NCBI RefSeq assembly: GCF_032854445.1 | Contig: NC_088295.1 | Coordinates: forward strand, 33,204,510-33,264,509 | Direction of reading: 5' to 3' | Length of the DNA: 60,000 bases | Source: Liolophura sinensis | Taxonomy: Eukaryota > Mollusca > Polyplacophora > Chitonida > Chitonidae | Shown here: one piece after another, positions 1 through 11,524 of the stretch | How positions within the stretch are numbered: position 1 is the stretch's first letter | Layout: every line of letters starts with the position of its first letter | The notes under the pieces: model-generated | The model's input: only the letters and a program-made list of their open reading frames with translations | Told to the model about the DNA's origin: nothing | Databases searched by the model: none | Program-made: the position numbers and the translations under genes

Positions 1-529
1 ATCCGGCGGACTGGATGTTTCATTGTTAGCTAATGTTTGGATTTGCATCTGGGTTTTCTGAAAGAATACATTGCCATTTAGTTTTAATGTAAGTAGTTTT
101 AGTGTAAAACAACGAAAACGCCTACCTGGCTATCGAGACACCAAAAACTTTAATCCTCCGATCATGTGGATGTAATGCAGTTTCAAATAAAATGTACAGA
201 CACTGACTTCGCTTAGCCGGCTAAGTCTCGGAAAGTCGGTTACGGGAATGGCGCTAGCAAGAATTATTACTTAACCCTGAAATACTTAGACTGCTCACCA
301 TAGCCGACTACGTGACCGGTCTGCATCAGCCTGAATGGTTAACTTGATGAATTATTAACATTATACATTAAATTACTATGTATAAATGTACAAAAAAAAA
401 ACATTTAGCCGTCACACCTCTAAGTCAAGGTAAAACCACAGGCGGGTGGTTTGTGAGATTTAAAAAGACGTCCTTATGAGTTATACTTGTTTTACTCCAA
501 TTACTAAGTAAACATTCAAACATAAGACA
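1..529. other. Unassigned non-coding stretch
   Basis: I see no gene, RNA or recognisable repeat here. Stop codons are frequent in every frame and no splice-flanked exon stands out. It lies directly outside the left edge of duplicated segment A; if the tandem duplication had an earlier unit, a C-type segment would be expected here, and I do not see one. Confidence 0.4.
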
Positions 530-2014
530 CGTAACACTTTTAAAGCCAATTTACACGCCCCTATCCAAATCCGGGAATGACTAGGTCTAGTGGGTTAACT
601 TTCAAAATCTGTGACGAACACTTAGTGGATACAGCCCAACATTTTCTTTGTGAAGTGGCTTTGACAAATACGGTAGTCGACCGGCCTAGTTAGTCGAATA
701 AGATACTCAGACTTTTAGCTCAACAGAGCCTTATCTTCAATACCAAACACATTCCGTCTGTTAATCACAACGCACGCGAATACATCATAAACCGCAAACT
801 AAGAATCTCGACCTTGCTCACTTGGCAGCACTTTAAGGTCAGGTGGCATATCATATAACCTTGTACTACATTGCATGTCATTTCATGGGTACTCGCCGAC
901 GAAAGGACCTTGGCCAATGAAGTCTTATGCTCAACTCGTGTGCATGAAGCCTCAACCCAGGAGATTTGTGGAGTATACTTGGAGAAGTACATTGGTTTGT
1001 ACTCGCCCTAGTCTAAGTACCTTTATTCATAAACACAATTGCCATTGAACGACTCAAGTATTCTTTATTGTGGCCCTTAACACTGAAATCGTTCACATTA
1101 AATCTTTAAAATATCACTTTTAGTCCTTTAGTCCGTAAAGGTAGGCATGCTAATTACATCAGCATGAAGCCTTTATGAACAGTTGCAATTAAAGCGCGAC
1201 TGAGATACTTGTTTAGCTGTTATTTGACATGGAACTCATTCACGGACTACGAATTTAAACTTTGATATGGAATTCATGCCTGGAATATTCATTGTCTGTC
1301 CGGCATCATTGAAAACTGATGATCGCTTCTCTCTTGTGTGTTTCCGGCTTTATTTCTTATTTGTATAATTTCTTACATACGTTTGTCTTCGGGAGTTAGT
1401 GTTAAACGTTGTTGTGGAAATGGATCTTGCGATTATCGACTTCGAACGCCCTTTAAGGACTACGAATGGTCTAAGAATGTCGGACTTGACGCTTATATTG
1501 ATCTGGTTTTCAAATCTCACCGACGCTATTAGAAACAAGCATAAATGATGTTTTAAAGTATCCCAATGATTGTGTTCATATTTGATTTCAGTTCGATTCA
1601 TTTCAGATAAAATCGTGACTTGTCCATACGAATAGAAAATGGGTGATGGATCTAGCCTTCATCTACGGTGTCGTGCGCAAAGCTTGTATATTGGGCATTG
1701 CTAGTATTTGAACATTCTGTTCAGGAGAAAATATTCGGCTTAACGTTATTAAGAGGTGGCAAGAAATAACGTAATCATTTGTTTATTTTTCGACAGTTTT
1801 CCAAAAGTATTCCTCCTAATTCAGCTGTATTTTGTACTTTACTGATCACTTTTTACTACCTGTATGAAAGGGAAGGTTTGGAGGCAACCAGGGGTGCATA
1901 GACAATCTCGCTTTCGGTGTGCTTATCATATTTAGATTAGCGAGTTTTCCTCCATCACTATTTAGGGACTACACTTTAACACCGTACAGCAATTTCGGAA
2001 AATAGGTACAAACA

Positions 2015-2045
2015 GCTCTGCCCGGTTTCCCTCACCATAATGCTG
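2015..2045 (+). repeat. SINE family I fragment (plus orientation)
   Basis: A short block 'gcccggtttccctcaccat' followed by 'aatgctg' matches the reverse complement of the SINE body seen at 50,787-51,049. It is absent at the corresponding place in segment A', so it was probably inserted in this copy or lost from the other. Confidence 0.4.
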
Positions 2046-2849
2046 ATTTCAATGATTTGTAACAAAATATTAGATACCGTTCAGTTAAAGGGATACAGAA
2101 TCATTTTGTTTTGAAGCTTTCAAAACAAATTTAAATTGTCGATGTGTCTTCTCGCAAGATTCGAATTTCTTCTATCAATCAAGGACAACCTTATAGACTA
2201 CACCGGCAAATTACTGATCCCCTACCCAACTATCCAATTATTGTGGTGTCTAGCAAAGAGATTTTCTTCAAACATAATCTTAATTTATGTAATGCAACTA
2301 ATACTGAGTTCAATTTATGGAACATCTACAAGTAGGAAAAACAACATATCAAACTGATTAAAGCTTTATAATGATAAATGAGAATTCAAAGCTCATTGAA
2401 GTTTAATTTGAAGGTTCCATAAACATAAAAGTTCAAATTTATTTGACATACATAGTTGGCTGTTTGTCAAAAGTAGGACCGTTGAAAAGCAAACCTAAAA
2501 TTAAACGCAAATCGATTCACCAGATATCCACTACTAAGTGCGCCCTAAAGAAAATCACAAACATCAAGGCAATCAAGTGAAGGACACACGTTAATAGCTT
2601 TGTTGCCTAGCAGCATCTCCAAATCACCAATTATCTCTCTCTTGCACACAGGACAAAAACCTCATTTAAAACAGCACGAAGTGTAACAAATGAATTGGGC
2701 CTGTTAAAATTTCTTTTCAACAGGATTACTTATACAAGAAAGTTGGGTCTGCATTTAAGCATTATTCACTATCCTTATAACTTTCTAGGACCCGTATTTA
2801 TATATTTCAAAGACAACAAAGGTTTTATTTCCTTTTTAAATTTCGTTAA

Positions 2850-2913
2850 TAATACCTTATTTATTTATTTATTTGATTAATGTTTTACGCCGTACTTGGC
2901 AATATTTCACTTC
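2850..2913 (-). repeat. SINE family I 3' tail fragment, older than the A/A' duplication
   Basis: The (TTTA)n run followed by 'tgttttacgccgtact' and 'ggcaatatttcactt' is the tail end of SINE family I, read on the minus strand. The same fragment sits at the equivalent place in A' (13,640-13,704), so the insertion predates the duplication. Confidence 0.6.
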
Positions 2914-3220
2914 ATAATACGTTTTTTTACCAAATGTAATGAATGTCGACTTACACATCCACCACTTAAGGCAACGTTTATTCTCTTCTTACATGTGATA
3001 AATCAGTGCGTGTATGAGGCTGTAAAACTGATCTGTTAATTAACAGCTACTTGGTTTTGGAAATACAGGCACTAATCTTTCAGGTAATATTACAATTTGT
3101 ATGTCGTTATCATTTCGGCCAACACCCCATCCCAACCCTCTTCACATCGCAACTCACACTATTGTAACAATACCATAGTTATGTTACTATTCATCGCGAA
3201 ACGTCTCTTTAATAAGGACC

Positions 3221-3350
3221 AGGGCCATGAAGCTTCTTACGGTTTATTGCTGAAGTAAAAGTGTTTTGCGCAGCTGAGCAAAAAACCTTAAGTCTGTTTC
3301 TCGAACGGACTGAAGCAAAAGGAGTAATTTGCTTAGCTGAGCAAACCTGT
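3221..3350 (+). repeat. Left border repeat of the 6.7 kb insert (inverted relative to 9,830-9,965)
   Basis: Words such as ccagggcc, ttaagt, tttctcgaa and the self-complementary ttgcttagctgagcaa occur here; similar words appear in inverted order at 9,830-9,965 (gggcc at the outer edge, ttctcgagaaac inside, then ttgctcaag and ttgcttaag). The arrangement suggests diverged terminal inverted repeats, or two insertions of one foldback-type repeat. Similarity is patchy, so confidence is low. Confidence 0.35.
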
Positions 3351-3979
3351 TTTCAGTTATGTAGCCCGTAGCGTGGAACTCTTTAATGCCGGGAGGTGAT
3401 GAAGACGCGTATGTGTAAATACTCGTGGAGGGCGGGTTTGTTGAAAGGCGGGTGGGTTAGTTGAAACGCGAGTGAAACAACTGAAGATGAGATTATGTTG
3501 ATGATGACGATGAAGAGGCGGAGAGAAGTGATCGAGGGGCGATGGCAGCGGCCGAGTAGTGGTAACAGCGTATCAAGGAGTACAAAACGATCTCTCAGGG
3601 TCAACGCGCAAAGGTCAGCTGTCAGCGTTGAAAGATGTGTTCAACATTGTTGAAACTTCAACAGTAACTTGGCTACCTCAAGTTAACGACTTTCTAGTTT
3701 TACCGGCACTTAGGTCCAGGCTGAACGAAAGTATAGTTTGTTTTATATTTTCGACAGGGTTTGTGGAATATAACCCAATTACATGTTCTCATTGTGCAAA
3801 AAATCTTACTTTAGGATGGGTATCGTGATGTGGCGCATTTGTCAAAAAATGTGCATATCTGTATTCGACTATCTATATTTCTTTTTTTCACAGCACAACA
3901 ACCAACACATCATTGTCAAATTAATCATTTTTTTTTAAATTGAATTTTAATCAAGTTTTTGATTTATGTGCGTTATACT
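3221..3979. other. Left part of the 6.7 kb segment splitting unit 1; no gene recognised
   Basis: The first 130 bases carry motifs (ccagggcc, tgtttctcgaa, aatttgctta) that reappear inverted at 9,830-9,965. From 3,390 to 3,550 there is a G- and GATG-rich stretch resembling the GATG minisatellites at 35.4 and 38.3 kb. An 89-codon frame at 3,559-3,828 has no family resemblance that I recognise and no clear splice sites; I regard it as chance. Confidence 0.35.
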
Positions 3980-4122
3980 TTATGTATTTATTTGATTGGT
4001 GATTTACGCCATACTCAAGAATATTCCACTTATGCGACGGCGGCTAGCATTATGGTGGGAGGAAATCGGGCAGAGTCCGGGGGAAACCCACGACCATCCG
4101 CAGGTTGCTGTCAGACTTCCTA
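3980..4122 (-). repeat. SINE family I, 5'-truncated copy
   Basis: Read on the minus strand, the body (caacctgcggatggtcgtgg, then tttcctcccaccataatgct) and the tail (ttgagtatggcgtaaat, then TAAATA-type repeats) match the fuller copy at 50,787-51,049. The tRNA-like head is missing. Confidence 0.75.
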
Positions 4123-4235
4123 TATATAAACCATCATGTAAAACAAGACTCATATGTCAATGTATACCTGTGATTTTTAAAAAAAAAATCATATTTCATA
4201 TCATTAAACACTTACAACTTAAGAAATGTAACCCA

Positions 4236-4288
4236 TCGATGCGGTCGCTGTGAGTTCAAGTCCAGCTCATGCTGTCTTCCTCTCCGAT
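4236..4288 (+). repeat. SINE family I head fragment in opposite orientation
   Basis: 'gcggtcgctgtgagttcaag' and the following 'tccagctcatgctg' correspond to the box B end of the tRNA-like head plus the start of the body. Orientation is opposite to the fragment at 3,980-4,122, only about 115 bp away, so two insertions or an inversion are needed. Confidence 0.6.
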
Positions 4289-4499
4289 CCTTATTATATT
4301 TTTGCTTTTGTTGTGCTTACAGTTGATGACTTGGCTTGCCTACCTGGTATGTCTACCTTGCTGGATCAAGATCATGACACGGTCTTACTGTCTTCCAACA
4401 TATCTGATAGGAAGTCCAAAACTAAGGTGATCCTCTGACAAGAACGGGGCAATCCAGAAGACAGCAAATTTGATTATTAAACATTCTGCATTATCAGTT

Positions 4500-5060
4500 T
4501 TTCAACATTTTCAACCAGAAGGTTCACTGTATTGTCAAAGTTTTTTTGTCTCTCCGTCTATTACCTAAATATCTTGAGAAGCGTTTGATGTATCATATAA
4601 TTAGGTGAACTTGTTTATATTTGCTTCAGTAGGAAGCCTATTGAAATTGAACTTGATGAGATAATATTTTACATAACTTTGACACAATTTGGTGTGATCA
4701 GAAATTCATATTTATCTTAATGCTCTACATCTTCAAAACTACTGATCCAAATTCATTGAATCTGTGTACAGGGAATCACTGGTGGTCTCCTAGAAAATAT
4801 GTGAGTGTGGTGATAGTTCATATATGGCTTGTTTAGCAGGACGTCTTCAAACCTATTGGTGGTTTAATCCGGACACTCAGGTATTCTCTACCAATGAACC
4901 TATCCTTCGTGATATATGTGCAAAATTCTTAACCACAGCTTTAATCATTCAATGAATCAGTCAAAACTATTGGGACAAATGCAGTAAAACTACACACATT
5001 GATTGACTGGTGAGGTTCATAGTTGGCTCCAAAAAGGTTTCCAATATTTTGTGTTTATAG
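4500..5060. repeat. Possible dispersed repeat of unknown class
   Basis: Phrases such as 'gtctctccgtctattacct', 'atcttgagaagcgtttgat' and 'aggaagcctattgaaattga' remind me of a dispersed invertebrate repeat. I cannot find a second copy in this window and no coding frame is present. This is recognition from memory only. Confidence 0.2.
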
Positions 5061-6060
5061 ACAACTGTCAAGTGTTGGAGAAGCAATAGGTTTTGAATTG
5101 TGCACCTTCATGCCTACACCTGTTTAATAATGATGACAAGATGTGGGTGTATCAAGTCATGGTGGTGTTATGGCTGTTCAACATCTGAAACGTGTTAAAC
5201 TTTGACTGGTTTCTTACAAGCCTCTTCAATTTTGAATTTTTGAAGAACATGAGACAAAGTTTTTGTAGGCCTCTACATGTAGCTTTATTACATATGAACA
5301 TACATCGGGCAACCTGTGGAATTAACTTTTTATTGTTGACATAATACATCTACTAGCTAGTCAGATAACATATAGGGTGACATTCTTTTGTGCAAATAAG
5401 GATAACAGTTAAACATAGTAACACTGGTAGATCAGTAGTAGTGTAAAACCACCTATACATTTTGTACAGATTGTAATTTTCAAGTTTCAAATAGTGCCAC
5501 AAATGTTTAAATTTTAGAATTATTTGCAACAGACAGTATTTAATCATGTGGAATTTATTCATTTTTCAACAGACCTGTTTTAGCTCACCTGTTGACAATT
5601 TACATTTATATTCAAAGATATATATTCCCACCGTAGTTCAGCATTGTTGAGTTATATTTTTATTAACAATTACACTTATGAATAAACATTAGACAGGTAA
5701 ACGAGTGTGAGAAAATTGTATGAATTACTTTATTTGCGCCAAAAATTCCCCCACATAATTGCATTTTTAGAGGCAAATAAATGTTCTAAAATATTACTTT
5801 TGATGTTGAAACCTACATTTTCCCAGTAGGATACTGTCTTCCAACAAACACTTTCCTACGCTCCATAGAGCTCAGAGAATAGCGCAAATTGAGTAACTTC
5901 ATCATGGAGGAAATTCTAGGTCAAACACAGTAAAACTAAGTATAGATTTCTACATGCTCATTCTGTTTGTTATACAATGGTTTGATCTTATTGTTTGATA
6001 CTCCCATCCCCCACACATGTTTGAGGTGATATTACAAGCAAACCATTTAATTCAAATATA
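5061..6060. other. Unassigned AT-rich stretch left of the Tc1 element
   Basis: I see no gene. The longest frames (65 and 69 codons, minus strand, 5,152-5,562) are low-complexity and unrecognised. The stretch ends at the TA dinucleotide where the Tc1-type transposon inserted. Confidence 0.4.
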
Positions 6061-7606
6061 TAAACTACCGGGCAAAAGAAACGTATAACTTTTAAATGCA
6101 GTTTTTCCTATGGAAAAATAAGTTGAATAAGTTTGAACGTTGTGCGAATACGTTTGCACATAAGCACCCTGTGTACACGTCACTTTTTAACGCGATTCAT
6201 TGAGATTGGTGTAAGACATCATGAAAAATCGGAAAAACAGAGTTTCGGGCCCTGTTGAAAATTCTCGATAATGACCGCCGTATAAATACCGATGTAGCAC
6301 ATGGTAAGGGTGCAATACCATAAAAAACATCTAAGAGATGCCGAGACTCACACAAGCAGAACGTGATAGAGCAACTGGTATGGCCGACATGGGGGTCAGC
6401 TAACACCACATTGCCAGAACATTCAATTGCAGTCAAGCGACGATCAGCAGACTGTTGGGTCGTTACCGCCTAACAGGCAGGACACAACATCGTCGAAGAT
6501 CGGGCAGACCAAGTGTTACAACGCCTGGCGAAGACCGGTACATCCGCACAATCCACCTGCGTAACCGGTCTGTGACGGCGGAAACGGCACTGGGACACCC
6601 CATCAGCAGACGCACGGTCTTACAACGACTCCGCGTGAGTGGTATCAGAGCCTATCGTCCCTTCCATGGAATGGCATTGACTCCTCTACACCGTCAAAAC
6701 AGGCTGCGTTGGGCAAGAGTTGTATGTCGATGGCAGCGACGAGACTGGGAAAGGGTGCTGTTCACTGATGAAAGCCGATATAACCTCTTCAGAAATGATG
6801 GTCGAATTCGTGTGTATCGACGCAGGGGAAAGCGATTGGCACAAAACTGCATTCAGAATGTCCACCCTTTTGGTGCTGGTGGGGTGCTTGTATGGGGCGG
6901 AATTTGTGGACAGGTGAGAACGAGATTGGTCATCATCCAGGGAAATCTGACTGGCCAAAGATACCGAGATGAAATATTGGAGCCTGTTGTGGTGCCATTC
7001 GTGCATCAACAGCAAAGGAGTATCCTTTTGCAGTAGGACAATGCACGACCTCATACCGCCAGAGTTGTACTAAATTATCTGGACACCGTTGATGTCAACG
7101 TACTGCCTTGGCCAGCACGATCGCCAGACATGAATCCCTTAGAGCATCTGTGGGATCATCTTGATCGACGTCTGAGACAACGTGTCCTTCCCCAACAAAA
7201 CAGGCAACAGCTCGAACAGGCGTTAGTTGAGGAGTGGGACAGAATTCCTGATGACGTCATCCGGGCGGCTGACGACTTCCATGAGGGGACGTATTTTGGC
7301 TTTAATTGATGCAATGGGTGCTCACACATGCTACTAACGATCTGTCTTATGACATGATAGGACATTAGGTACACCTTTTTTAAGGGAGTCCCTTTACTTG
7401 CATTTGTGTAATTTTTCAGATTTACCCCATGCCTTCTTTACTCGGCCTGACAGCAAGTGTAATATCCATATGGCTTTGAATTTTTGAACAGAACTTGGAA
7501 AATGGTTTATTGCAATATAATGCTTATCATGTTGATACTGTCTGTTTTTCTTTCTCTTTCTTGTGGTGCTGAACAAGGTTATACGTTTCTTTTGCCCGGT
7601 AGTTTA
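6061..7606 (+). mobile_element. Tc1-type DNA transposon with perfect terminal inverted repeats
   Basis: The two ends are perfect inverted repeats of at least 27 bp: the left end starts aactaccgggcaaaagaaac after a TA, and the right end closes with gtttcttttgcccggtagtt before a TA. TA at 6,061-6,062 and 7,605-7,606 is the expected Tc1/mariner target duplication, giving an element of about 1.54 kb. It contains a single transposase gene on the plus strand. Perfect ends and only three coding lesions point to a recent insertion compared with the other elements here. It lies within the 6.7 kb segment that separates A from C. Confidence 0.93.
6338..7337 (+). pseudogene. Tc1-like transposase, DD34E, three disabling lesions
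   Basis: Tc1 transposases bind the element's terminal repeats and cut and paste it into TA sites. The frame opens at ATG 6,338 with an N-terminal helix-turn-helix pair (HIARTFNCSQATISRLLGRY around residues 24-43, then GRPSVTTPGEDRYI). The catalytic core has LFTDESRYNLF (first Asp), the block DNARPHTAR at 7,037 (second Asp) and SPDMNPLEHLWD, whose Glu lies after exactly 34 intervening residues, i.e. DD34E. Lesions: TAA at 6,401-6,403 and TAG at 7,034-7,036, both explained by a C-to-T change in a glutamine codon, and a one-base frameshift in the GGG run near 7,259, after which the usual C-terminal block (ending GAHTCY, stop at 7,335) reads in another frame. At about 330 codons the length is normal for the family. 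The product cannot be made whole from this copy. Confidence 0.92.
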
Positions 7607-9829
7607 TGTGAACACATTTACATGTGAAACATGTATACTGATAACTGATATATGAGTTTAGACAGTAGTGATATGATAACCATTCAAGTTATAATTTTAT
7701 TCTTACAAGTGACAGTGTAATTACCAATATTGTTTGTTTTCTGAATGTTATAAAGGAATCATATCATATTTTGTTTGCTATATACAGTATTTCCGGGCTC
7801 CTGGGGTAAAATATTTCTGTATGGGGTTAGCAGTTTTTAGAGAAAGAATCTGAAAATACAGTAAGTACTTCAACTTAGGCCGCCAGTAGAAGTTCAACCT
7901 ACATAAATATATGCGCACAGCTTGAAGAGAACATAAAGTCTGCCACTATATATACAAAGAAAAAATGATATAGGACACAGTTATCTTAGAAAAATATGTA
8001 AAAAAAATTCTATAAAGTGTTGAAAGCTGAGAAGTTTAAGTTCAGCATTGAGGATATGGCTCTGACGGATAATTCACTCCGAGTAACCATGTTGTAGAAG
8101 CCCTTATTGTCTTGGCCAATCACTAGCGCTGGAAGCGTCAGGTGATAATTGGCTGTCACGTCAAAAAAACTATTAGCTCTCGATTGTCAGCATGCTTTCT
8201 TATAGTGCATAGACATATATCGATGCAATAAACTGGATTTTGCGGTTAGTTTAAGTGTTAAGTTGATGCATTTTGGACCACACATTCATGAGCAGGTAAC
8301 TGAGAATGGCAGCCCGTGCTACAATGCGTAGGCCTACATATTGAGCAGGATACTGCTGTAACTTGTCATGTTGAGCTGGCAAGAAAACCGTCTCGGGAGA
8401 GTAATTGCTCGAAGAAAAATATTGTGACTTTCCTTTTTTTTTCATTAGCAATGTTAGATTTATTTCGAAAATATCTTCCGAAAATCTGTTATCAATCAGA
8501 AAGTCCTGTTCGGTAAATTCCCTAAAGTCGGTACAGCCAGCTAGGCCAAATGCTTACGCCCATGCAGGACGAGGACGACTAGGACCGCTAAATCACCACA
8601 CTTTTGTGCACGAACATCGCTCTCACCGAGCTCCAAACTAAAAGAAACATCGGCCGTTTGAACACGTAACACAGCTGATACTCTTTAAATGGGTATCAGG
8701 CATTTTTGTTTGTATTTTCTCATTGTTACCTTGTTTAATACCGATGGTTCGGTATGGAAACTCTGTTTTAATGGCTGATTTTATGTTCGCTTTAAGGCCA
8801 TCAATTCACTGACTACCTCGCAAAAATATCTTGAAGTAAGTCTCTGTACAACTGGCCGTACAAATATGGCTATCATGGACCATGTTTATTATCATCGTCT
8901 GATGATCACAAATCATCTGAAACACAAAAAATTGTTATTGTGATATTTTGAAAGATTACTTTTACCGTAAATTAATTTTATTTGAAAAGTTATTTTGAAG
9001 CTTCATAATAATTTTAGTAATAGTTTACATTTGGGACTAAAAATGAGTATGCATACTGTTTCAATAAGACAACATTTAGGCCTACCTGAACATTAAGGAT
9101 GTGGAAATCCTCTCAGTTCCTGTTCTCCTCCCACTTGTCCTTGAATCCCTATTTGAGTACTCTACTGACTTCACGAAATCCTGCAAAGTAAATAACTATA
9201 TGTACAAATATGGCATTGTAATACTTATGATAAGCAAAGTTGCATTTTTGGAATAAATGAATAGGGAATAAATTATTCAGTATGTTACATTAAATCAAGG
9301 GGGTTCAGTCTGTATCGAATTACCTCCCTTTTCCATTTCGTTTTTTCATAACGTTACTAACTCTTTTTACTTTTTGGCAGTTGGACATTAAAGATTTTTA
9401 TCGATGGTAAGTCAAATGAACCAAGCTGCAATCAATGCTCTTTCTACTTTGATAAAAAAAAGTACCTGATATGGCCATGAAAGCCAGCCATGACTCGATG
9501 TGCCTCAGGTCCTCTGGGAAACACGAACCTGTGTGGTGATCGGCCGACAATTGTGGCTACATCCGGCGTAATCCTGTATACACACACTAGACTTGAAATT
9601 ATCGCCCAATACCACAGCGACACAGGGAATGCACCCGATGTGCTTCTCTTCAAGTAAAGAAACCGGTTTGACAAAACACTAAAGTCGTCTTGGACAAAAA
9701 TTTGTACCACACCTGTACCTGGTGAGGCGTGCATAATTCTAACGGGTTTTGACTATCGCTTAAAAACACTTTCTGGGCAAATTTGATCAAGCATCTGTCT
9801 GGTATTTCGCCTGACAGCCGCCATGTTTG
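7607..9829. other. Unassigned stretch right of the Tc1 element
   Basis: I recognise no gene, RNA or repeat family. The longest frame is 96 codons on the minus strand at 9,444-9,734, followed on that strand by a CAG|GTACTT sequence that could be a splice donor; I could not match its translation to any family. Everything else is short frames broken by stops. Confidence 0.35.
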
Positions 9830-9965
9830 GTAGCAGGCTAGTATTTTGCTTAAGCAACCTCCTTACCATACTTAAGCAATTTACGTAATTTGCTCAAGTT
9901 TTGTGTAGTGGTTTACTTAAGTTTTTCGAGAAACACTCCACGTAGGCAATTTGTGAAACCGGGCC
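9830..9965 (-). repeat. Right border repeat of the 6.7 kb insert
   Basis: On the minus strand this reads ggcccggtttcacaaatt, then gtttctcgaaaaacttaag, then several ttgcttaag/ttgagcaa words. The order of motifs mirrors the left border at 3,221-3,350. Segment C begins immediately to the right. The repeat has the look of a common foldback-type dispersed sequence; its identity is uncertain. Confidence 0.35.
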
Positions 9966-11520
9966 TTGTAAAGTACATGCATACATGGTCGATGGAAGGG
10001 ATACCGACAGCTCCGTCACACAATTAACGTGTGCTTCGCCACACACTTATAATCAAGTTATCGCTCCCTGTAACTCTGAGGTACAGGTGTTATATTGTCC
10101 AGTCACAATGTATTTTGTCGGAAATCTCGCTACTGGAACAGACCAGCTTTCGCGAGAAGTGCTGAATCAGCAATAGAGATGACGGATAATTGCTCAACGT
10201 GTTGATACCTCCCTCGGAGCTCTGAAAATCAAACTATTATGTAGGCAACACTTCATGGAAAATAGTTTAGAAATATCGATCAATATGACAGTGTTACTTG
10301 GAACATAATTCTGTAAAGATGCCTTTAATGGAGCAGATCTGAACACGCATGGAGAAATACATGAAAAAATTCAACGCATTTTCCTGAAAATGCATTAACC
10401 TCTATGGATAAATGTTGAAACCAGATACTTGACTTGTGGCAAACTTCAGTTCATTATAATAAACATTATCAAATTCGTAGTTTTCTGTTCTAAACTATAG
10501 CTATCTGCAAAGATCTTCTGTGCATTACACGCCAGTAAACCACAGAAGAAAGAAAGTTAATTAAAAATTCGATATAGTGACCTTTCCGATTATATAAGGC
10601 CGAACCACGTTAGCTTTTTTATTTTTACTCTTTGCGTTTAAATTTTACATTTTAGGGATCACTTTGGTATAGGTATTTTTAATGTTACATTGCTTATGTA
10701 ACATGTTTTTCCAACCGATGGGATTTCTTTATATTTCACATAAACATTAAACAATCCACAAGGGAGCTCGTACGGATGATTTACAACACCATATTTTTTC
10801 TTCATAGCAAGCATTTTTCGAAAGAAGTATAAAATAAATTGTTGTAGAGAAAGGTTTGATTAATAATTTATACGGCAATAGGTATGTGACAGGTGATTGG
10901 TCGAAGTATTAAAATTTTCATGGTGAAGAAATATGCGGAGGACAAAAATGTATAGATGTACTTGCCATACAGGATGATTGCAAAGAAAAGGATAATTCCC
11001 GTAAGATGTTTACCTGGATGATCAGAACATCTTTTCAGATCAGAACATCTTTTTATGATGACAGAGAAAGTTATACCAATATAGGATGAAGCGCAGCTAC
11101 ATGTATACTGAAAAGAGGCTTAGCGCCAGGAATATTAAGAGCTTTATCCTTATTTATCGGCAAAACTCGTGGGAAGATTTTTCGCCCTTCATTGAGTATG
11201 CTTGACGAAGATTTTTTAGGCAATACATTGGAAATAATCACCATCATCACAAATTTAATGATATCAAAAAGATTAAAAGAGGACAGGTTTTTTGTGACAT
11301 GTTTGAGTTCAATGAACGCTCAAGAGGTAGACCTACTTGGGTACCGACACTGACCCACGACTTTCTTTTTATTTACGTCCAGTGCACGAGGTCATGTGGA
11401 ACAACACAGATCAGGCATAAAATAGACTTGTTTTGGTGTGTATAGATTTTGCGAACGAGGCTTAATTAAGCCTTTGTTTTGTGAGCGGACAAGCCGGAAT
11501 TTCTTCGCTATTTCCACTTT
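9965..11520 (+). repeat. Duplicated segment C (first copy)
   Basis: The segment aligns with 13,965-15,263. Shared blocks include 'gaagggatacc' near 9,996, 'ggaaatctcgct/cactggaac', 'caacacttcatggaaaatag' at 10,247 and 14,262, 'tgacttgtggcaaacttcag' near 10,431 and 14,423, and 'cttgccatacaggat' near 10,961 and 14,721. The two copies differ by substitutions and by indels of up to a few hundred bases. No shared reading frame is visible. Confidence 0.75.
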
Positions 11521-11524
11521 TTGT

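Larger units (their letters stand above)
530..3220 (+). repeat. Duplicated segment A (first copy)
   Basis: This segment is alignable by eye with 11,525-13,965 in the same orientation. Shared landmarks include 'gggttaactttcaaaatctg' near 594, 'gtgaagtggct' near 650, the 'gggtgatggatctagcc' block at 1,639, 'ctatccaattattgtggt' near 2,231 and 'ggttactat'-type sequence through 'catagttatgttactattca' near 3,173. The copies are interrupted by indels; the largest is about 570 bp present only here (about 1,063-1,636). No open frame is shared between copies, so I read it as non-coding duplicated DNA or an unclassified mobile element. Confidence 0.75.

Noticed and set aside
1338-1532. A 64-codon frame with a hydrophobic start and a Lys-Arg followed by paired cysteines, superficially like a secreted Cys-rich peptide precursor
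   Set aside because: It has no ATG (the frame opens at GTG), it lies in the 570 bp missing from the paralogous segment, and the rest of it has no cysteine framework or family resemblance. I treat it as chance.
6686-7054. A 122-codon minus-strand frame and a 65-codon plus frame inside the Tc1 element
   Set aside because: Both are shadows of the transposase reading frame, whose DD34E motifs are clear.
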